Below the pieces are notes generated by a model, which did no database searches, was not told where the DNA came from, and was given only the letters and a program-made list of their open reading frames with translations. Below, piece after piece: positions 44,536-56,016 of a stretch of DNA of 64,000 bases. This DNA is from Trigonopsis variabilis (lineage: Eukaryota; Ascomycota; Trigonopsidomycetes; Trigonopsidales; Trigonopsidaceae): NCBI GenBank assembly GCA_003707065.3, contig PPXM03000001.1, forward strand, positions 1 through 64,000, in the 5' to 3' direction. Each line of letters begins with the position of its first letter. The stretch's first letter is position 1. The position numbers and the translations under genes are program-made.

Positions 44536-44806
44536 ATCCCAATGCTTATATGTATGGCCTTTATGACCATATAACGATCATAGCCTGCTCAAGTCTACCA
44601 ATTCAATTAATATAGATTCTCTCATTGAAAATGAAAACGCTCAATTGAATTGGACTGAGAGATTTGCTATGTACAGATGCCTTATGATGAGATAGCCGAA
44701 GTTCGCGTAAATGAGAAGGAAAGAACACAAAGAAATACATAATCTAACGTCTTCGAGTGAATTCGATAGCGAGATGTTTAGATTGGTGGATATTGGGGCG
44801 ATCTGT

Positions 44807-44857
44807 TTCCCATCTCGGTTGCTCCTATTGTGGATTCCCGTCTCGTTGCTCCTATTG
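44807..44857. repeat. Two-unit tandem repeat, about 28 bp
   Basis: The units TTCCCATCTCGGTTGCTCC and TTCCCGTCTCGTTGCTCC, each followed by TATTG, stand side by side about 100 bp before the checkpoint gene. They differ by a few bases. It may be a promoter element or a chance duplication. Confidence 0.6.
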
Positions 44858-44954
44858 TCAATGAGACTGACTGACTGCGTTGACATTTGATTGTCGTTAC
44901 GCTGTGGCCACCTCTATATGCTTTCTTTAAATTAAATGTGAACTTGAACTTGCC

Positions 44955-46700
44955 ATGGATTTTGACGATCCTCTATTTCATATGGATCCCACAGAACTCG
45001 AAAATGAGCTTGGGGGAGTATTCGAGCAACTGGAGAGTGATTCTGAGAAGGTTAAACCAGGAATAGATTATCTTTTCACTGAAGAAAACTCAGTGGGAAC
45101 ACCCTTGAGACCAGGATCTAGTGAAACCGAACCAAAAGGATTAAAGGTATGAGTTGCATAATCAGATGATGAGGTGGACTCACTTTAGGACTTGACGGTC
45201 GAGTTGCAGCAAGATCTCGCAACAACTCGGAGAGAGTTTTTGAAAGCGAAAGGTGAAGTTCAAATAGTGCGCGCTAAATTGCAACATAATGATGAAATGA
45301 ATAGACAAGAAATAAAATCTCTCTTAGATAAGAGCGAAGACACGAGAGTCTCTCTGACCCAACGTGTTGAAGAACTACAAATGGAATTAAGCAGATTAAG
45401 AAGTGAATATCTATTCATGAGACCAGCATCGGATCTCAGTCGGTCTGAAGGATTTATCAATCCTGGAATTTGGAAACCACAGCATGATCTTGAGGTCGAC
45501 CTCAGTGAAGGTTTCAGATGCCCGCCCAAAGTAAAACGTCAAAAAGTTGACGTTGTTGACGACCATCAAAGATCATTTTCGATTGGAGGAGAATTCGACA
45601 AGACTTTTTTCCCAGCTTTGGATGAGTTGTTTGATTTCTTAGATGATTTGATAACTCTAACACCATTAAATGGGCAGCCACATCTGCTTCAGGGTTTGCA
45701 AACACCTAATATTTCTCGGATGCAAGAAGAGAAATATATTGGTCAGCTCATCTTTCAAAGGATTTTTGAAGTCCGAAATGGATCACGCACCCTGGAATTG
45801 TTCTGTGAAGAACTTTCGGATTATCTATTGAAATCAGTTATGGCTCTGGACTCTAGTTCAAGTAATATACTAATTGATATTCTTTATGCCTGTTATTCCT
45901 TTGATGGCAATGCACTTTCTTCGAAGTCTTGCTTGCAATCTTGTATTGGTTCACTCAGCGTCTTAATCCATTGCGAAGATGCACCATATAAGGTGTCTTA
46001 CCTCAAAGAAATGATACTAGGATCCTTTTCAGTTTTAGCAGGGTCTGGGACGTCAAATGAAGGTTATGAAGTACTTTCTCGGTGTATTTCGCATCTTTTG
46101 GATGTAAAAGAGCCATCGAAAATTGTACTTCTGGCCTTGGACTTCATTATTACTGTTTTCTCCTCTATCCCGATATCATTCTTCGATAGCCAAACGTTCT
46201 GCCAGTTTGAGGACAATGTCCTTGAAGGGGTGACCAATATATTTCGGACGAGACTAAGTCATATATCGCGTAAAGATCTCTTTAAGATACTTCTGAAATC
46301 CCTTAAAGTTCTCGGGATCATGATTCGAGCTGGTCGCACAGAAAAGATTACGAATCATACCGCCATGGTTGTGCATCTTATACAATGTATGAATGATGAG
46401 CTGGATCTAGTGTATAGGTGCGATTCACGATCAGACTTACATTTGCTGATAATAAATCAACTAGTGGAACTATTTTATTCCCTTGAGAAGCTCGAGCCAG
46501 CCTTTAATGTGGCCAACAGATTAACCGGTGAATCAAGCTACGAGAATCTTCTCATTCTTTCTAGGCTTGCATTTAACGATAATGGTACGAAGTTAGCGCG
46601 ACTTGACGGAAGAATAGCTCTGGCAGTCAAAACTCTTCTAGAGTCAGCGCTGACAATGGAGGAATCTGATGAGTTATTCATGACCATGAGTGTGATTTAG
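44955..46700 (+). CDS. ATRIP/Rad26/Ddc2-like checkpoint protein
   Basis: The product probably partners the ATR kinase in the DNA-damage checkpoint. The protein is 567 aa from two exons (44955-45146 and 45189-46700) with a 42-nt intron. An acidic N-terminus (MDFDDPLFHMDPTELENELGG) is followed by a coiled coil at about residues 65-120 (EFLKAKGEVQIVRAKLQHND, VEELQMELSRLRSEY), then a basic patch (KVKRQKVD) and a long helical C-terminal region. The order of acidic recruitment motif, GE-x-x-I-x-R coiled coil and helical repeats fits Rad26/ATRIP. Overall similarity is low, as is usual for this family, so the name is an inference. Confidence 0.55.
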
Positions 46701-46769
46701 GAATCTGAAAATTATTATAGTAAATGTATCGAACCAACACTGTTATTTTAGAAAGTACACACAAGCACA

Positions 46770-47095
46770 TTACTCAGCACGAACGGCATGCTTGAGGGAC
46801 TTGGCTTGGCCAGTCTGGAAACCATTCTTAAATCGTCGAGTAACAGTTTTGAGATATCTTTCGCGACCAGTTCCGGTGGCCTTTCTTCTTTTTGCTTTCA
46901 CGCTCCAGTTGTATGATCGGATCTTAGCTGAAGGATAACCGCAGGAAGCACAGGTCTTCTTTTGAATATGAAAAGAGCGGCGCCCACAACGCAAACACAA
47001 AGTATGGGATTTGTTGTGTCGTTTACCAAATGACGAAGTACCCTCTAGGTCGTTAGACTATCTTTTTTATCGGCAAGTTCAGACTTACTAGTCAT
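46770..47095 (-). CDS. RPL37: 60S ribosomal protein eL37
   Basis: This zinc-binding protein of the large subunit is 93 aa from exons 47095-47089 and 47044-46770, with a 44-nt intron after only seven coding bases. [19 protein letters not shown] is the universal N-terminus. The zinc ligands are CLRC and CASC, followed by [29 protein letters not shown] and [10 protein letters not shown]. An intron beside the start codon is common in fungal ribosomal protein genes. TCACGTGA lies 138 bp upstream in the promoter shared with the FHA gene. Confidence 0.97.
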
Positions 47096-47232
47096 GCTTT
47101 TTGGTGCTGATGGATGTGTTGAGTAGCGGCTCGCAGAGTCATTCCCTAGTGGGGGCATGCAGAGCAAGTCACGGCACATGATGATGTTTTAACATGTGAC
47201 TTAGCCGAATGACTACCTAGAAGTTTTGAAGA

Positions 47233-47240
47233 TCACGTGA
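47233..47240. promoter_or_regulatory. TCACGTGA in the eL37/FHA divergent promoter
   Basis: An 8-bp CACGTG palindrome sits between the two divergent start codons (47095 and 47344), with a nearby ACATGTGAC. Cbf1-type factors use such sites at ribosomal protein genes in several fungi. It is a motif match only. Confidence 0.45.
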
Positions 47241-47343
47241 TGTGGCTACACAGAGGAATTCGATCCGTACTCTCGTAGTTGTTTAGAACGCTACCTCTGT
47301 TTCTATAGTATTGCCAAGGCAAGTTTTCGGTTTTCTTTAAAGA

Positions 47344-48788
47344 ATGAATGGCCCTGATTCTTCTCCATTATCAGTGTGTGCTTCAAAATTACTGCCTGCT
47401 TTTATTCCTTCCACCAATAAAGATTCCACTTTCTCGTCGTCGCCAAACGTGAACTCGACCAAAGGGAGACCTACACTCGCTTATGCTCAAATAAAAGAGC
47501 TCCTCCCGTCACCTGCTCATACATTTTCCTCAGTGGTTTCGTCTTCTCCTCGCAATGACGCGTTTTCCGAAACCACACGCGTCTCCGACGCGTTCTTGAG
47601 TTCGCGCGACCAAGACACCTTGGGCGACAGTTGGCCTTCGCTATCCTTGATTCAGCTGCGAGTGCCCCATGATGGCTCGAAAATTACCTTGGGTCGTTCT
47701 TCGAAATCTTGTACAGTGGGAATTTCTCGAAAGTCAAATCGTCAGGTATCTCGTATTCATGTCGCGATACGTTTTGTTGCAGCGCGCCATGAATTTGAAA
47801 TTACATGTTTGGGATGGAACGGAATCAAAGTGCTATTGGATAATGAAGAAATCAGTCTCACTAAAGATAAGTCAGTAAATGTACCAGCTGATGAGGTTCT
47901 GCTGGATGTCTGCGGAGAGCGGGCTAGTATACATCTTGATGACGTGGATGACGAAACCGAGGAGGAATCTCTAGGAGATGGTTTGGAGGAAAGGACTGGA
48001 AATTTCAGGATCTGGGAGGATCAGGAAGATGGGGAAAGATTCATGGACGGCAGCCCCAAAGTGATCAATGACCGAAACTATAAAGTCGGGAAGCAGGAAA
48101 AGCACGAGCGCATAAATGCTTCGATTATTTTGCATAACAAACCTCGCCAGGGTGAAAAACACTCACTTTTCGATCGAAATGGTGAAGGGAAAGAGAATTT
48201 GAGTATTACTACAAACAAAGCTCTGTTTCAGGAAAACCTCAAGTCGGAGGAAGAGCAAGTTTTGGAAAGAAGGTCCAACAAGATTGCTATCGAGAATGAC
48301 GAGAAAATTGTTTCTTTGAATAACAGAATAAAGCTTGCTACTTCTCCAAAATATTGCTCAAGTGTACAAAGTAAAATGTTTGACGATGTTAAAGGTCAAG
48401 TTGTCGATGTGACTAAAATCGATCTTGTGAACTTTGTTAGCAACACACTGGCCTTTTCAAGACTTGCTTCGCAACCTTTTACTACAATCTATCAGTGTGT
48501 GACTGAACGATCAGAAGTTGAGTTAGATGAACTGCAAAACATTCTGAATAATACGCCATGGATTGGCATGATACGGCGAGAAGGGAAGGACGCATCAGGG
48601 AAACCTTTGGATTCCGAATACTTTTATGTTCCTGAGGAAGATCATGACCCGACGCGTCGGAAAGCAGTGGAAGAGCTGCGCGGACATAGGTCTCTGAGAT
48701 CATGCCGCAGGACACATAAACAGGTATGAAAGAGATGAAGCTCTTCTAACAGCAGTATTATTGGAAACGGCCATCACTTCGCCGTTAG
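47344..48788 (+). CDS. FHA-domain protein, Tos4/Plm2-like
   Basis: This nuclear phosphothreonine-binding protein is of the fungal Tos4/Plm2 type, linked to G1/S chromatin and checkpoint control. The protein is 471 aa: a long exon 47344-48723, a 29-nt intron, and a short last exon 48753-48788. The FHA domain spans about residues 105-180 (ITLGRSSKSCTVGIS, VSRIHVAIRF, LGWNGIKVL). A charged, probably disordered middle follows. The C-terminal domain (FVSNTLAFSRLASQPFTTIY, ELQNILNNTPWIGMIRREGK, SEYFYVPEEDHDPTRR) is the conserved tail of these fungal proteins; the last exon supplies QYYWKRP, which completes it. Without the splice the reading would end early. Confidence 0.82.
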
Positions 48789-48922
48789 AGGACGGGAGGA
48801 ATGAGAAATAACATGTTACATCGTTTTGAAGGGCATTGAATGATTTCTATGAAAATACGCGCTTTCGCAGTCTTGAACTGTATACAGAACAGTATTTACA
48901 TTACAATAACGAAAAGCAACAT

Positions 48923-49988
48923 TCATTCCCAATATGTCTTCCAATCGAGAGTTTCCCCTGCTAAAAACGGTACGACTTCAATTCCATTACCTTGGATCCT
49001 TTCAGGCACAATGTTCTTTTCACGTCTCAAAACGACGTTACCAGTTCTGCCTAAATCGTCTACCTCGTAGAACTGACGTCCAAAAAGACTTAAGAATCCT
49101 TCCAACTTGTCAAGAGACCCGGCCTTCTCGAAAGCTTGAGCGACATAGGCAACCGCAAAAGGTTGAGTAAAGACACCAGCAGAGACACCACTATGCTTAC
49201 ATTTATTAGCTATAGGGTGTGGAGCAGAATCTGACCCAAAGAAGAACTTAGGATTTCCCGACGTTGCAGCCGCGATGAGTGCAGATCGATCCGAGGGAAA
49301 TTTAGCTACCGGTTTGCAGAAATTGATCGGATTACTGCTCCAACTGTCAACGGTAAGGAAAAGATGATGAGCAGTGATCGTCCCCGCTACAGTTGGGCCG
49401 CAAGATAGAACGGTCTCGACAGCAGCAGCAGTAGTGCAGTGTTCAAGAACAATTTTCAACTTTGGAAACCTTTGATGAAGACTAATTAGGGTAGGAAGGA
49501 ACTTCTGTTCCGCATTTATTATGTGGACATCATCGGAAGAGGGACATTCACCATGTAAATTTAGAACAAGGCCTTGTTCTTCCATTGCGGCAAACGTAGG
49601 ATAGAAATAGTCGTAAGAAGACACACCGAGAGCTGAATTAGTCGTGACTCCGGCAGGATAACATTTTACCCCACAGATACCAGCTCTCTTGGCCTCACGG
49701 ATGACCTCTGGAGTAACTTCGGGTCGTAGATAGAGCGTCATCAAATAAGACACAGAAGGATCAATAGAAACCAGCTGGTTCTTGTAGTCAATTACATCTT
49801 TAACTGTAACCAATGGTGGAGTTAAATTAGGCTGAGTTAGAAAATTTTCAAGATTTTGATACCATGATATAGGCTATCGAGCACCCACCTTCGTGGACAG
49901 TTGGTGTAACTAGCTTCATCATTTCTCCATTCCGTAAATGCACATGGAAATCGCTCGGTGGTTTAGAGAATCGGATCTCGCTGGTCAT
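48923..49988 (-). CDS. URA4: Dihydroorotase
   Basis: The enzyme catalyses step three of pyrimidine synthesis, closing carbamoyl-aspartate to dihydroorotate. It is a monofunctional type II (PyrC-like) form of 344 aa. Exons are 49988-49863 and 49831-48923, with a 31-nt intron. Metal ligands are in DFHVHLR, the carboxylated lysine in GVKCYPAG, histidines in LNLHGE and LEHCT, and the catalytic Asp in FGSDSAPH. The first exon contributes MTSEIRFSKPPSDFHVHLR and ends in SIAYIM, joined to PNLTPPL as in other dihydroorotases. Length is normal (about 345). Confidence 0.95.
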
Positions 49989-50271
49989 CGTCTGTAGCGA
50001 GCGTTGTTAAGTTGCGCTGAGTGGAATATCGAAGCATAAGAGCAAAACTTAAGTAAGACAACTATTCAATCTATGTAAAGGTGTATGGTGGCACTTTCTA
50101 CAACACTGACGTGACCTAATAAAACAACTTTGAAAATAAGGTAATTACTCCTCTTTTGTGGCGTATATGGGAAAGCAGCCAGACTCCCTTGAGTGTTCTT
50201 TTCAGGAACACAGCAGTTCGTCATACAAACTTGTTGCAAGCGGAGTTTGAAAACAGTTCCTGCTCAGATAG

Positions 50272-51187
50272 CTATTTGTCGCTCTCTGAAGAGTGTTTCG
50301 AATCGTCCATTGCATATCGATTCACGAGACAAGAGAGGTTCACTAACTGACCAATGATCAGAAAAAGACAAATATCGTTATATTCTTCATCTTCGAGCTT
50401 TAGCAGCTTTATTCTTCCATTTTTATGCAAAATAAAAGCAGGTGTAGTCAACTTCAAAAAATTCAACTTGTCTAGCAGTATTCCCGAGTTCTCATGAACG
50501 TAATTTCCGAGTCCCACCAATATATCATTTCCACTATCATTGTTAATATCACTATATCCTTAATGCTTACCCGTAATTCCAGAACTTCTCAATGTCAATG
50601 TATCGCACGTGCAGGCAAATTGTACTTAAATATGGATTGTTCGCATCGCCAAAGTCAAAATCACAGTCACCTTCAAGCTCTCTCTCAAGATTTGAATCCG
50701 TTATACATTCCCTTATATAAAGTGCGATTATCTTCCGTAAAGCATCCGCATTCAATTCCAGGGGTCTAATTACAGAACCAAGCCGCTTTTGAAGCCACGT
50801 TTCAACTAGGCGAAATACTTCTCCGTTAGTGATTCTTGATAGAAACATAGTCCAAATCTCATCATCTAGCCGCTTAAAGAAAGAAAATTCCTGTAGGCCA
50901 TTCTGAAATTTCAAGCTGACTCGACAGCATGAAAATACTTCCTTTCCGTCCTCAAATATATCGGCAATTTCATCAATTTCAGACCATATAACGTCCTCTA
51001 GCTCTCCTAATGCTGATGCCAGAAATTCAGCCTTAAGGTTTGAAGTTGGATTGGACAGACCGCGTCTAAGAAACCGAACCAAAGATTTCGAATAATCAAT
51101 CAGGTGATCCTCTTGCAACACTAGCTCATTTCCAAAACAATATGCTCGACTGTATTTCTGGTAGTAATCCTCGGGAAGATAAGGCAT
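50272..51187 (-). CDS. Conserved-looking protein of unknown function
   Basis: The protein is 292 aa from exons 51187-50571 and 50533-50272, with a 37-nt intron; the join gives FWNYGGNDILVGLGNY. It is mostly helical and acidic, with no signal peptide or membrane helix, and starts MPYLPEDYYQKYSRAYCFG. The second exon has a strand-rich end (AFILHKNGRIKLLKLEDEEYN). I considered GINS and kinetochore (CENP-L/N) families, but the motifs do not settle it. Codon pattern and frame length make it a real gene. Confidence 0.7.
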
Positions 51188-51386
51188 TTTTTCCCTATTG
51201 TCGCAAATGAAGAAACATGGACTGAGTTAAATGAAAACAGAGTAAGTTGAAAACTCTGGAGAAACACGGTGATGATTATGGATTATATTGCTACTGTCAT
51301 TAACAGACATTTACTACAAATTGCTTTCTATCTAAAAAAACGCTATTATGTGACGTTCAGTGACGCATCCTAGATGAACAATTTGG

Positions 51387-54300
51387 TTATTGATTTTTCT
51401 TCTCCGCGCTACTTCTCTCTTGCCTAATGGCAATATCCTTCGGCTTATAGTCCATGAAGAAATATTTGAGAACTTGCTCAATGCCAAAGCTAAGGACAAA
51501 ATCTGCAATTATGGTGATCGTCAAGGCAACCTTGAAATAGTCTGTCATTTGAACGAGGCTCAACTGGGCGTTTAACTCTGGGAAAAACTCGGTTGATCCT
51601 GCCAATGAAAGACCGCCCACACCAAGAAGACCATAATACATGCCCTTGTTATCAGTCAAACGTTCACGGAAAGGTCTTCCTTGATAATTCACCGCAAAAG
51701 TTGAGACCTGTTGACCCAGTTGTAAAAGATAGATGGCAGTATTTAAAAGCGAAGGCTCAAAGTCACTTTCTAGATCGATTTCTTCGTCAGGTGGCTCGTA
51801 ATATGCACAGAGATTACTAATATAGATCAAGCTAATAATGTGGATTGCGAACTGACCTAAAATAGAACCCATAATATAGATATTAAAGATTCCAGGTTGT
51901 GGACGCTCTTTCGACAACTTATCAACAGATCTAGCCCGAGATATAGAAAGAAAACAGACGGACAGAAGAATTCCCATGATAGTAGCTTGGCCATCACCAA
52001 ATTTAATACCTGCCAAATAAAGGACACTGAGAGAATATGCAGATATCAAGCAATTTAAAGCAAGGATTTTGTACATTTGGATTGTAGCAACTAAAGCACA
52101 CCGCCCCTGTCGGATGATATTGACAATAGAGGAGACGTCCGCTAGTTTTGAAGTAAATGGAGCTGCGACAGAAGCGTCGCCAAGCTTCAGCTTCGGGGCT
52201 TCTCCATCAGCTTCTTCCAAAGAAGCCAACATCTTGTCAGCCAAAGAAGATGCAGCCAGCTGTGCCTGGACATTACTTACATTGTGTTTGGCCTCCTCAA
52301 TTTTGCTCAAATCTTCAGCCGAAAGCACCCCTCCATGACTCTCCACGGCCTTCTGATAATGAGGATTAGAAGAACCAGGTGGATAAAGATGCGCAATCAC
52401 TGCGGGGACGGGCGGAGCAGGAGCATCCGGTTTCCATCGTTTAAGCAGAGCAACCTGTTTCTCGTATACTTTCTTCGAATTTTCTATTCTCATATTCTCG
52501 CCCATCTTTTGTAAAGACTCACTGGTCCCATTGAGGAGAGCGACTCCAACGTGAGCCTGCTTCAAAGCCCCCACATCATTAGTACCATCTCCACACATGA
52601 GGGTGATATATCCAAGGTCTTTGAGAGTAACTAAGATAAATTCTTTTTGACTAGGAGAGACTCGTGCATAAACCCAAGTATGCCTGATAAGATCACTGAT
52701 GTGACTTTTTCTAGAGAATTTTGACAAACCATAACCAGTAACGCAAAGATCGTATTTTTCATATATCTCTTTGCTAACAGGGTGGTCAGTATTAACGGGG
52801 ATCACGATATCTTCTGAAACACTGTGCCAAACAAGTTCGTTTTCGGAGTAGATAGAGTCCTCCTCAGGTACGTCCAGAATAAGTACATCTCTTTCAAGAA
52901 TATCAACCTGTTTAGCAACATGTGCAGCAGTAAGAGGATTATCACCGGTAATCATAACTGTCCGGTGAGAGGACTCATTTAACATCTTGATCGCATCAAT
53001 AGCATCAGGTTTCAGTGGGCAGCTCAGAACAAGAAAACCCGCAAAGGTGAGTTCCTTTTCCACATTTTCCCGGGCGACATCATCAACTTTATTCCTGGGA
53101 ATATCGAGTGTTCTATAGGCAAGGGCCAATACACGACTTCCATTCCTCGTGAAGAATTTATAAGAATCGTCGTAGTCTTCAGGACAAGAAGTCAAAAACT
53201 TCCGAATAGTTTCGGGAGCTCCTTTGACACCTACAAAAAGCTTATTTTCCACAAGAGCTATAGAAGAGGACCTCTTCAAGACAGAGGAAAATTGGAATCT
53301 TCGAAGGATCTGGACTGTAAGTTTAGGATCAGAGACTGAAGTGATGATATCCTTCTTTCCGACCGACCAGTTTATAGCATTGAGGGCACTCTTTTCCATA
53401 GGGTCACCGACTACCTCGTCATCTTGAAGACGCACAAGCGCGTGTGCACTTGCTAAAACATAGACAGTCTCTTTTGGAAGCTTTTGACAATGAACAAGTT
53501 CGCGAAAAGAGTGATCGGACAAGCCGGCAACGCCTTCTACCAACAAATCTTCATCCGTAAGTGTACCAGTCTTGTCAAAACAACATACATCAACCCTTCC
53601 AGCAAAAGGAATCCGGAAAGGTTCTGTGCAAAATATATAATGCTTAGCCAATGCGGCAAGTGATGTATTAACAGCAACGGAAAGCTCCATAGGGAGTTCC
53701 GGAGGTACAACGGAAGTGATAATCAGAACGCAGTCTAGGAGAAGTTTTGATCCTTTCCGGCCAACTTTGACACCTTCAGTCCAGACGTACCAACTTGCAG
53801 CTATGGCGAAGATGACAAGAAAGAGAATAAACAGAAGAGCTTCGAGGTTACCCGCTCCCACTCTCTCTGTAGAAAATATCATAGTCCGTACTAGCTTTCC
53901 TTGGCTAGTTTCAAAGCCCGTTTTCACAACGTAGGCAATGGCTCCGTCATCAGGAGGTGTTGGTACGTGGTGATGAGAACCAGGATTTACTTGAAGGACT
54001 TTTGTGCCACCGAATACCTGAGAGTTCTTATCCAATCCCCCAAGATCGATAGGAGAATTTCCCGGCCTCAAGGCAATGGAATCCTTAAGGAGAGGAGTAG
54101 ATTCACCGGACAGCATCGCTTCATTGATCACAGCAGTACCGTCGATTAAAATTAAATCGCAAGGTACTGCAGCTTCATCTTTAGTTCTGATAAGTGAAAC
54201 GATATCTCCGGGAAGAATATCTGATGAGTTGACTTCTATCCATTCACCGTTTCGAAACGCATACAGATCAAAGGGCTTGATATTCATACCTTGAAACTCA

Positions 54301-55070
54301 GACATTGTCGACTTTCTTTGAAACACTACGACGGATTCAAAAAGCACAAGCATGAATAGAGTGAAAAGAGAATAATACCACCTGTCATTGAGAAGCCACA
54401 AGCCAACACAGAATACTTGAAAGACGAAAAAAGGAGCAACTGCGTGCTCTTTAAATAAATCAATGAAAGAGGGAACGGGTATATCGAAGATATTTCTCCC
54501 GTAGGTCTTTCGGAGATGGTCTAAAGGTTCACTGAGACCTTTGGATGACTTAAAGAACTCCAAGTCAGGACTATCATCGATCGGAAAGCGAGGAGGGGCA
54601 AATGTTCCAGTTTTGCAGTTGTAAATAAATTTCCTTCTCTGGAAGAAGAAATAGATATCTTCTTCACCTGAATCAGTGAGTTCATGTTCAATTGGACAAA
54701 TGGCTGGAGAACCAGCATTGGATAGTGGCAAGATCTTTATAAGCTTGGCTGTCTCCGGGGTTTTCGACATAGATGTAGTAAAAAGAGCTTGTAAATTGAC
54801 GCTCCATTTAGTCACTAGCCAGGAAAGAGCATGCAAGGTGAAGATCGACCCCAACCCAACCAATGCCCACTCAGGACCGCCAAGATATTCATCGTAACAG
54901 AAAAAGTATATGTATGCAAATGCTGGATATATAACGAGGAAAGGAAGCACATAAACTCTCAACGCAGTGGGCAAAGGGTCTCGGAGGCTTGCAGATGCCA
55001 CAGTCGGTGATTCAACAAGCGGCCTGAAATTAGCGAAACCCCCGAAGCATTCATAAATATCGCTGTACAT
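51387..55070 (-). CDS. SPF1: P5A-type ATPase SPF1
   Basis: This ER-resident P5A ATPase removes misinserted transmembrane helices from the ER membrane. It is a single exon of 1227 aa, the usual size. Two helices precede the P-type core. PPELPMELS is the P5A M4 signature. The phosphorylation site is DKTGTLTDEDLLVEG near residue 500, MLSGESTPLLK marks the A domain, KGAPETI the nucleotide domain, TGDNPLTA and CGDGTNDVGALKQAHVGVALL (about residue 825) the P domain. An Ala/Pro-rich loop with coiled potential follows, then six C-terminal helices. The lack of introns in so long a gene contrasts with its neighbours. The ATG at 55070 is the first in frame. Confidence 0.96.
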   Translation of the reverse strand: MYSDIYECFGGFANFRPLVESPTVASASLRDPLPTALRVYVLPFLVIYPAFAYIYFFCYDEYLGGPEWALVGLGSIFTLHALSWLVTKWSVNLQALFTTSMSKTPETAKLIKILPLSNAGSPAICPIEHELTDSGEEDIYFFFQRRKFIYNCKTGTFAPPRFPIDDSPDLEFFKSSKGLSEPLDHLRKTYGRNIFDIPVPSFIDLFKEHAVAPFFVFQVFCVGLWLLNDRWYYSLFTLFMLVLFESVVVFQRKSTMSEFQGMNIKPFDLYAFRNGEWIEVNSSDILPGDIVSLIRTKDEAAVPCDLILIDGTAVINEAMLSGESTPLLKDSIALRPGNSPIDLGGLDKNSQVFGGTKVLQVNPGSHHHVPTPPDDGAIAYVVKTGFETSQGKLVRTMIFSTERVGAGNLEALLFILFLVIFAIAASWYVWTEGVKVGRKGSKLLLDCVLIITSVVPPELPMELSVAVNTSLAALAKHYIFCTEPFRIPFAGRVDVCCFDKTGTLTDEDLLVEGVAGLSDHSFRELVHCQKLPKETVYVLASAHALVRLQDDEVVGDPMEKSALNAINWSVGKKDIITSVSDPKLTVQILRRFQFSSVLKRSSSIALVENKLFVGVKGAPETIRKFLTSCPEDYDDSYKFFTRNGSRVLALAYRTLDIPRNKVDDVARENVEKELTFAGFLVLSCPLKPDAIDAIKMLNESSHRTVMITGDNPLTAAHVAKQVDILERDVLILDVPEEDSIYSENELVWHSVSEDIVIPVNTDHPVSKEIYEKYDLCVTGYGLSKFSRKSHISDLIRHTWVYARVSPSQKEFILVTLKDLGYITLMCGDGTNDVGALKQAHVGVALLNGTSESLQKMGENMRIENSKKVYEKQVALLKRWKPDAPAPPVPAVIAHLYPPGSSNPHYQKAVESHGGVLSAEDLSKIEEAKHNVSNVQAQLAASSLADKMLASLEEADGEAPKLKLGDASVAAPFTSKLADVSSIVNIIRQGRCALVATIQMYKILALNCLISAYSLSVLYLAGIKFGDGQATIMGILLSVCFLSISRARSVDKLSKERPQPGIFNIYIMGSILGQFAIHIISLIYISNLCAYYEPPDEEIDLESDFEPSLLNTAIYLLQLGQQVSTFAVNYQGRPFRERLTDNKGMYYGLLGVGGLSLAGSTEFFPELNAQLSLVQMTDYFKVALTITIIADFVLSFGIEQVLKYFFMDYKPKDIAIRQERSSAEKKNQ

Positions 55071-55561
55071 ACATATTTATTCTTGATCGACGATTTACAG
55101 TCAGATCAAAAAAAAGTTGGTTCAGATTGAGGTTGTTGCAAAGGGGAGCCTGACACACTCACAGCCCGTACGCTACTCTCACGTTTTCATGTTTATAGAC
55201 AGTCCAGTTAAGAGTGGAAGCCATTTCCAGGTTGCTACTTTTACGTATAAGTGGATACACGCAGATATTGATATTTTTGTTGCATTCAACTACGCTTAAT
55301 GCTTGTATTAAACTTCGTCGATTTCGAGGCTCACCTTCGTTCTGGTTCAATTGTGAGAACTATCCATCGCTTTAATTCGTATGAGATTTACTTTATGGGA
55401 ATTCAGCGATTCACTTTGAGATTCAAGATGGACTCTACTCTTAATTTGAGCATGAAAACCTACAAGGAGAAGGTATGAAAGGAGAGATAGATTTATAATA
55501 TACAATCAGACTTGGACTTCATTCATAAGATCTTGGAGACGGAGTTTAATAAATTAATCAG
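55071..55561. other. Gap downstream of RPB8, possible small plus-strand gene
   Basis: Protein-like plus-strand fragments occur here: MFIDSPVKSGSHFQ from about 55190, RTIHRFNSYEIYFMGIQRF around 55360-55410, and [16 protein letters not shown] ending at 55567. They are separated by plausible short introns, but no single set of joins is clearly best and no family is recognised. The last fragment would overlap the final codons of RPB8 on the other strand. Confidence 0.25.
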
Positions 55562-56016
55562 TTAACGTCTGATGAGCAAGAAAACATTTTCCTGTTTCAG
55601 TTGTGATAGTTTCCTATAGCCGCCCTCCAAGCACATCAGAAGCCCCCCAAAAGAAATATATACCGAACTAAGGTTAGATTTATATTAAAACGAAGTTACG
55701 TTTTATCACCTTTACCCTCTTCGAATTTGTATATGGTTCCATGCATAACATAATCGTATTCATCTGCTAAAGATCGTCCTCCAGCTTGAATATCTCTCCA
55801 GCTTGTCATCTCGCTGTTATCAGTTAAAGACAAACTTCGAGTAATTGCAATAGAGAGTTCTTCTTTTGAGGTTACCGGGAAGAGTTCAGAGTTTATATCG
55901 AGAAGGAGGGTGATCTCGGAAGACGTGCTTGTTCCAGTAATTCTGGAGACACGATCATATCTTCCATTATCGACACTCTCTACTCGGAATATATCATCAA
56001 ATAAAGGTGTCGCCAT
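55562..56016 (-). CDS. RPB8: RNA polymerase I/II/III common subunit RPB8 (ABC14.5)
   Basis: This shared subunit of all three nuclear RNA polymerases is 140 aa from exons 56016-55700 and 55667-55562, with a 32-nt intron. It begins [16 protein letters not shown]. Conserved blocks are [37 protein letters not shown], and after the join [20 protein letters not shown] and a final VFLLIRR. The whole OB-fold length (about 145) is present. The longer open frame upstream to 56196 lacks a better start, and a Met two codons earlier (56022) is also possible. It is divergent from SEC7. Confidence 0.94.

Noticed and set aside
44641-44886. 81-codon minus-strand frame with an ATG
   Set aside because: Its N-terminal part is just the translated tandem repeat, and the frame sits in the promoter of the checkpoint gene; no other support.
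48482-48715. Minus-strand frame inside the FHA gene
   Set aside because: It is a shadow of the conserved C-terminal domain on the other strand.
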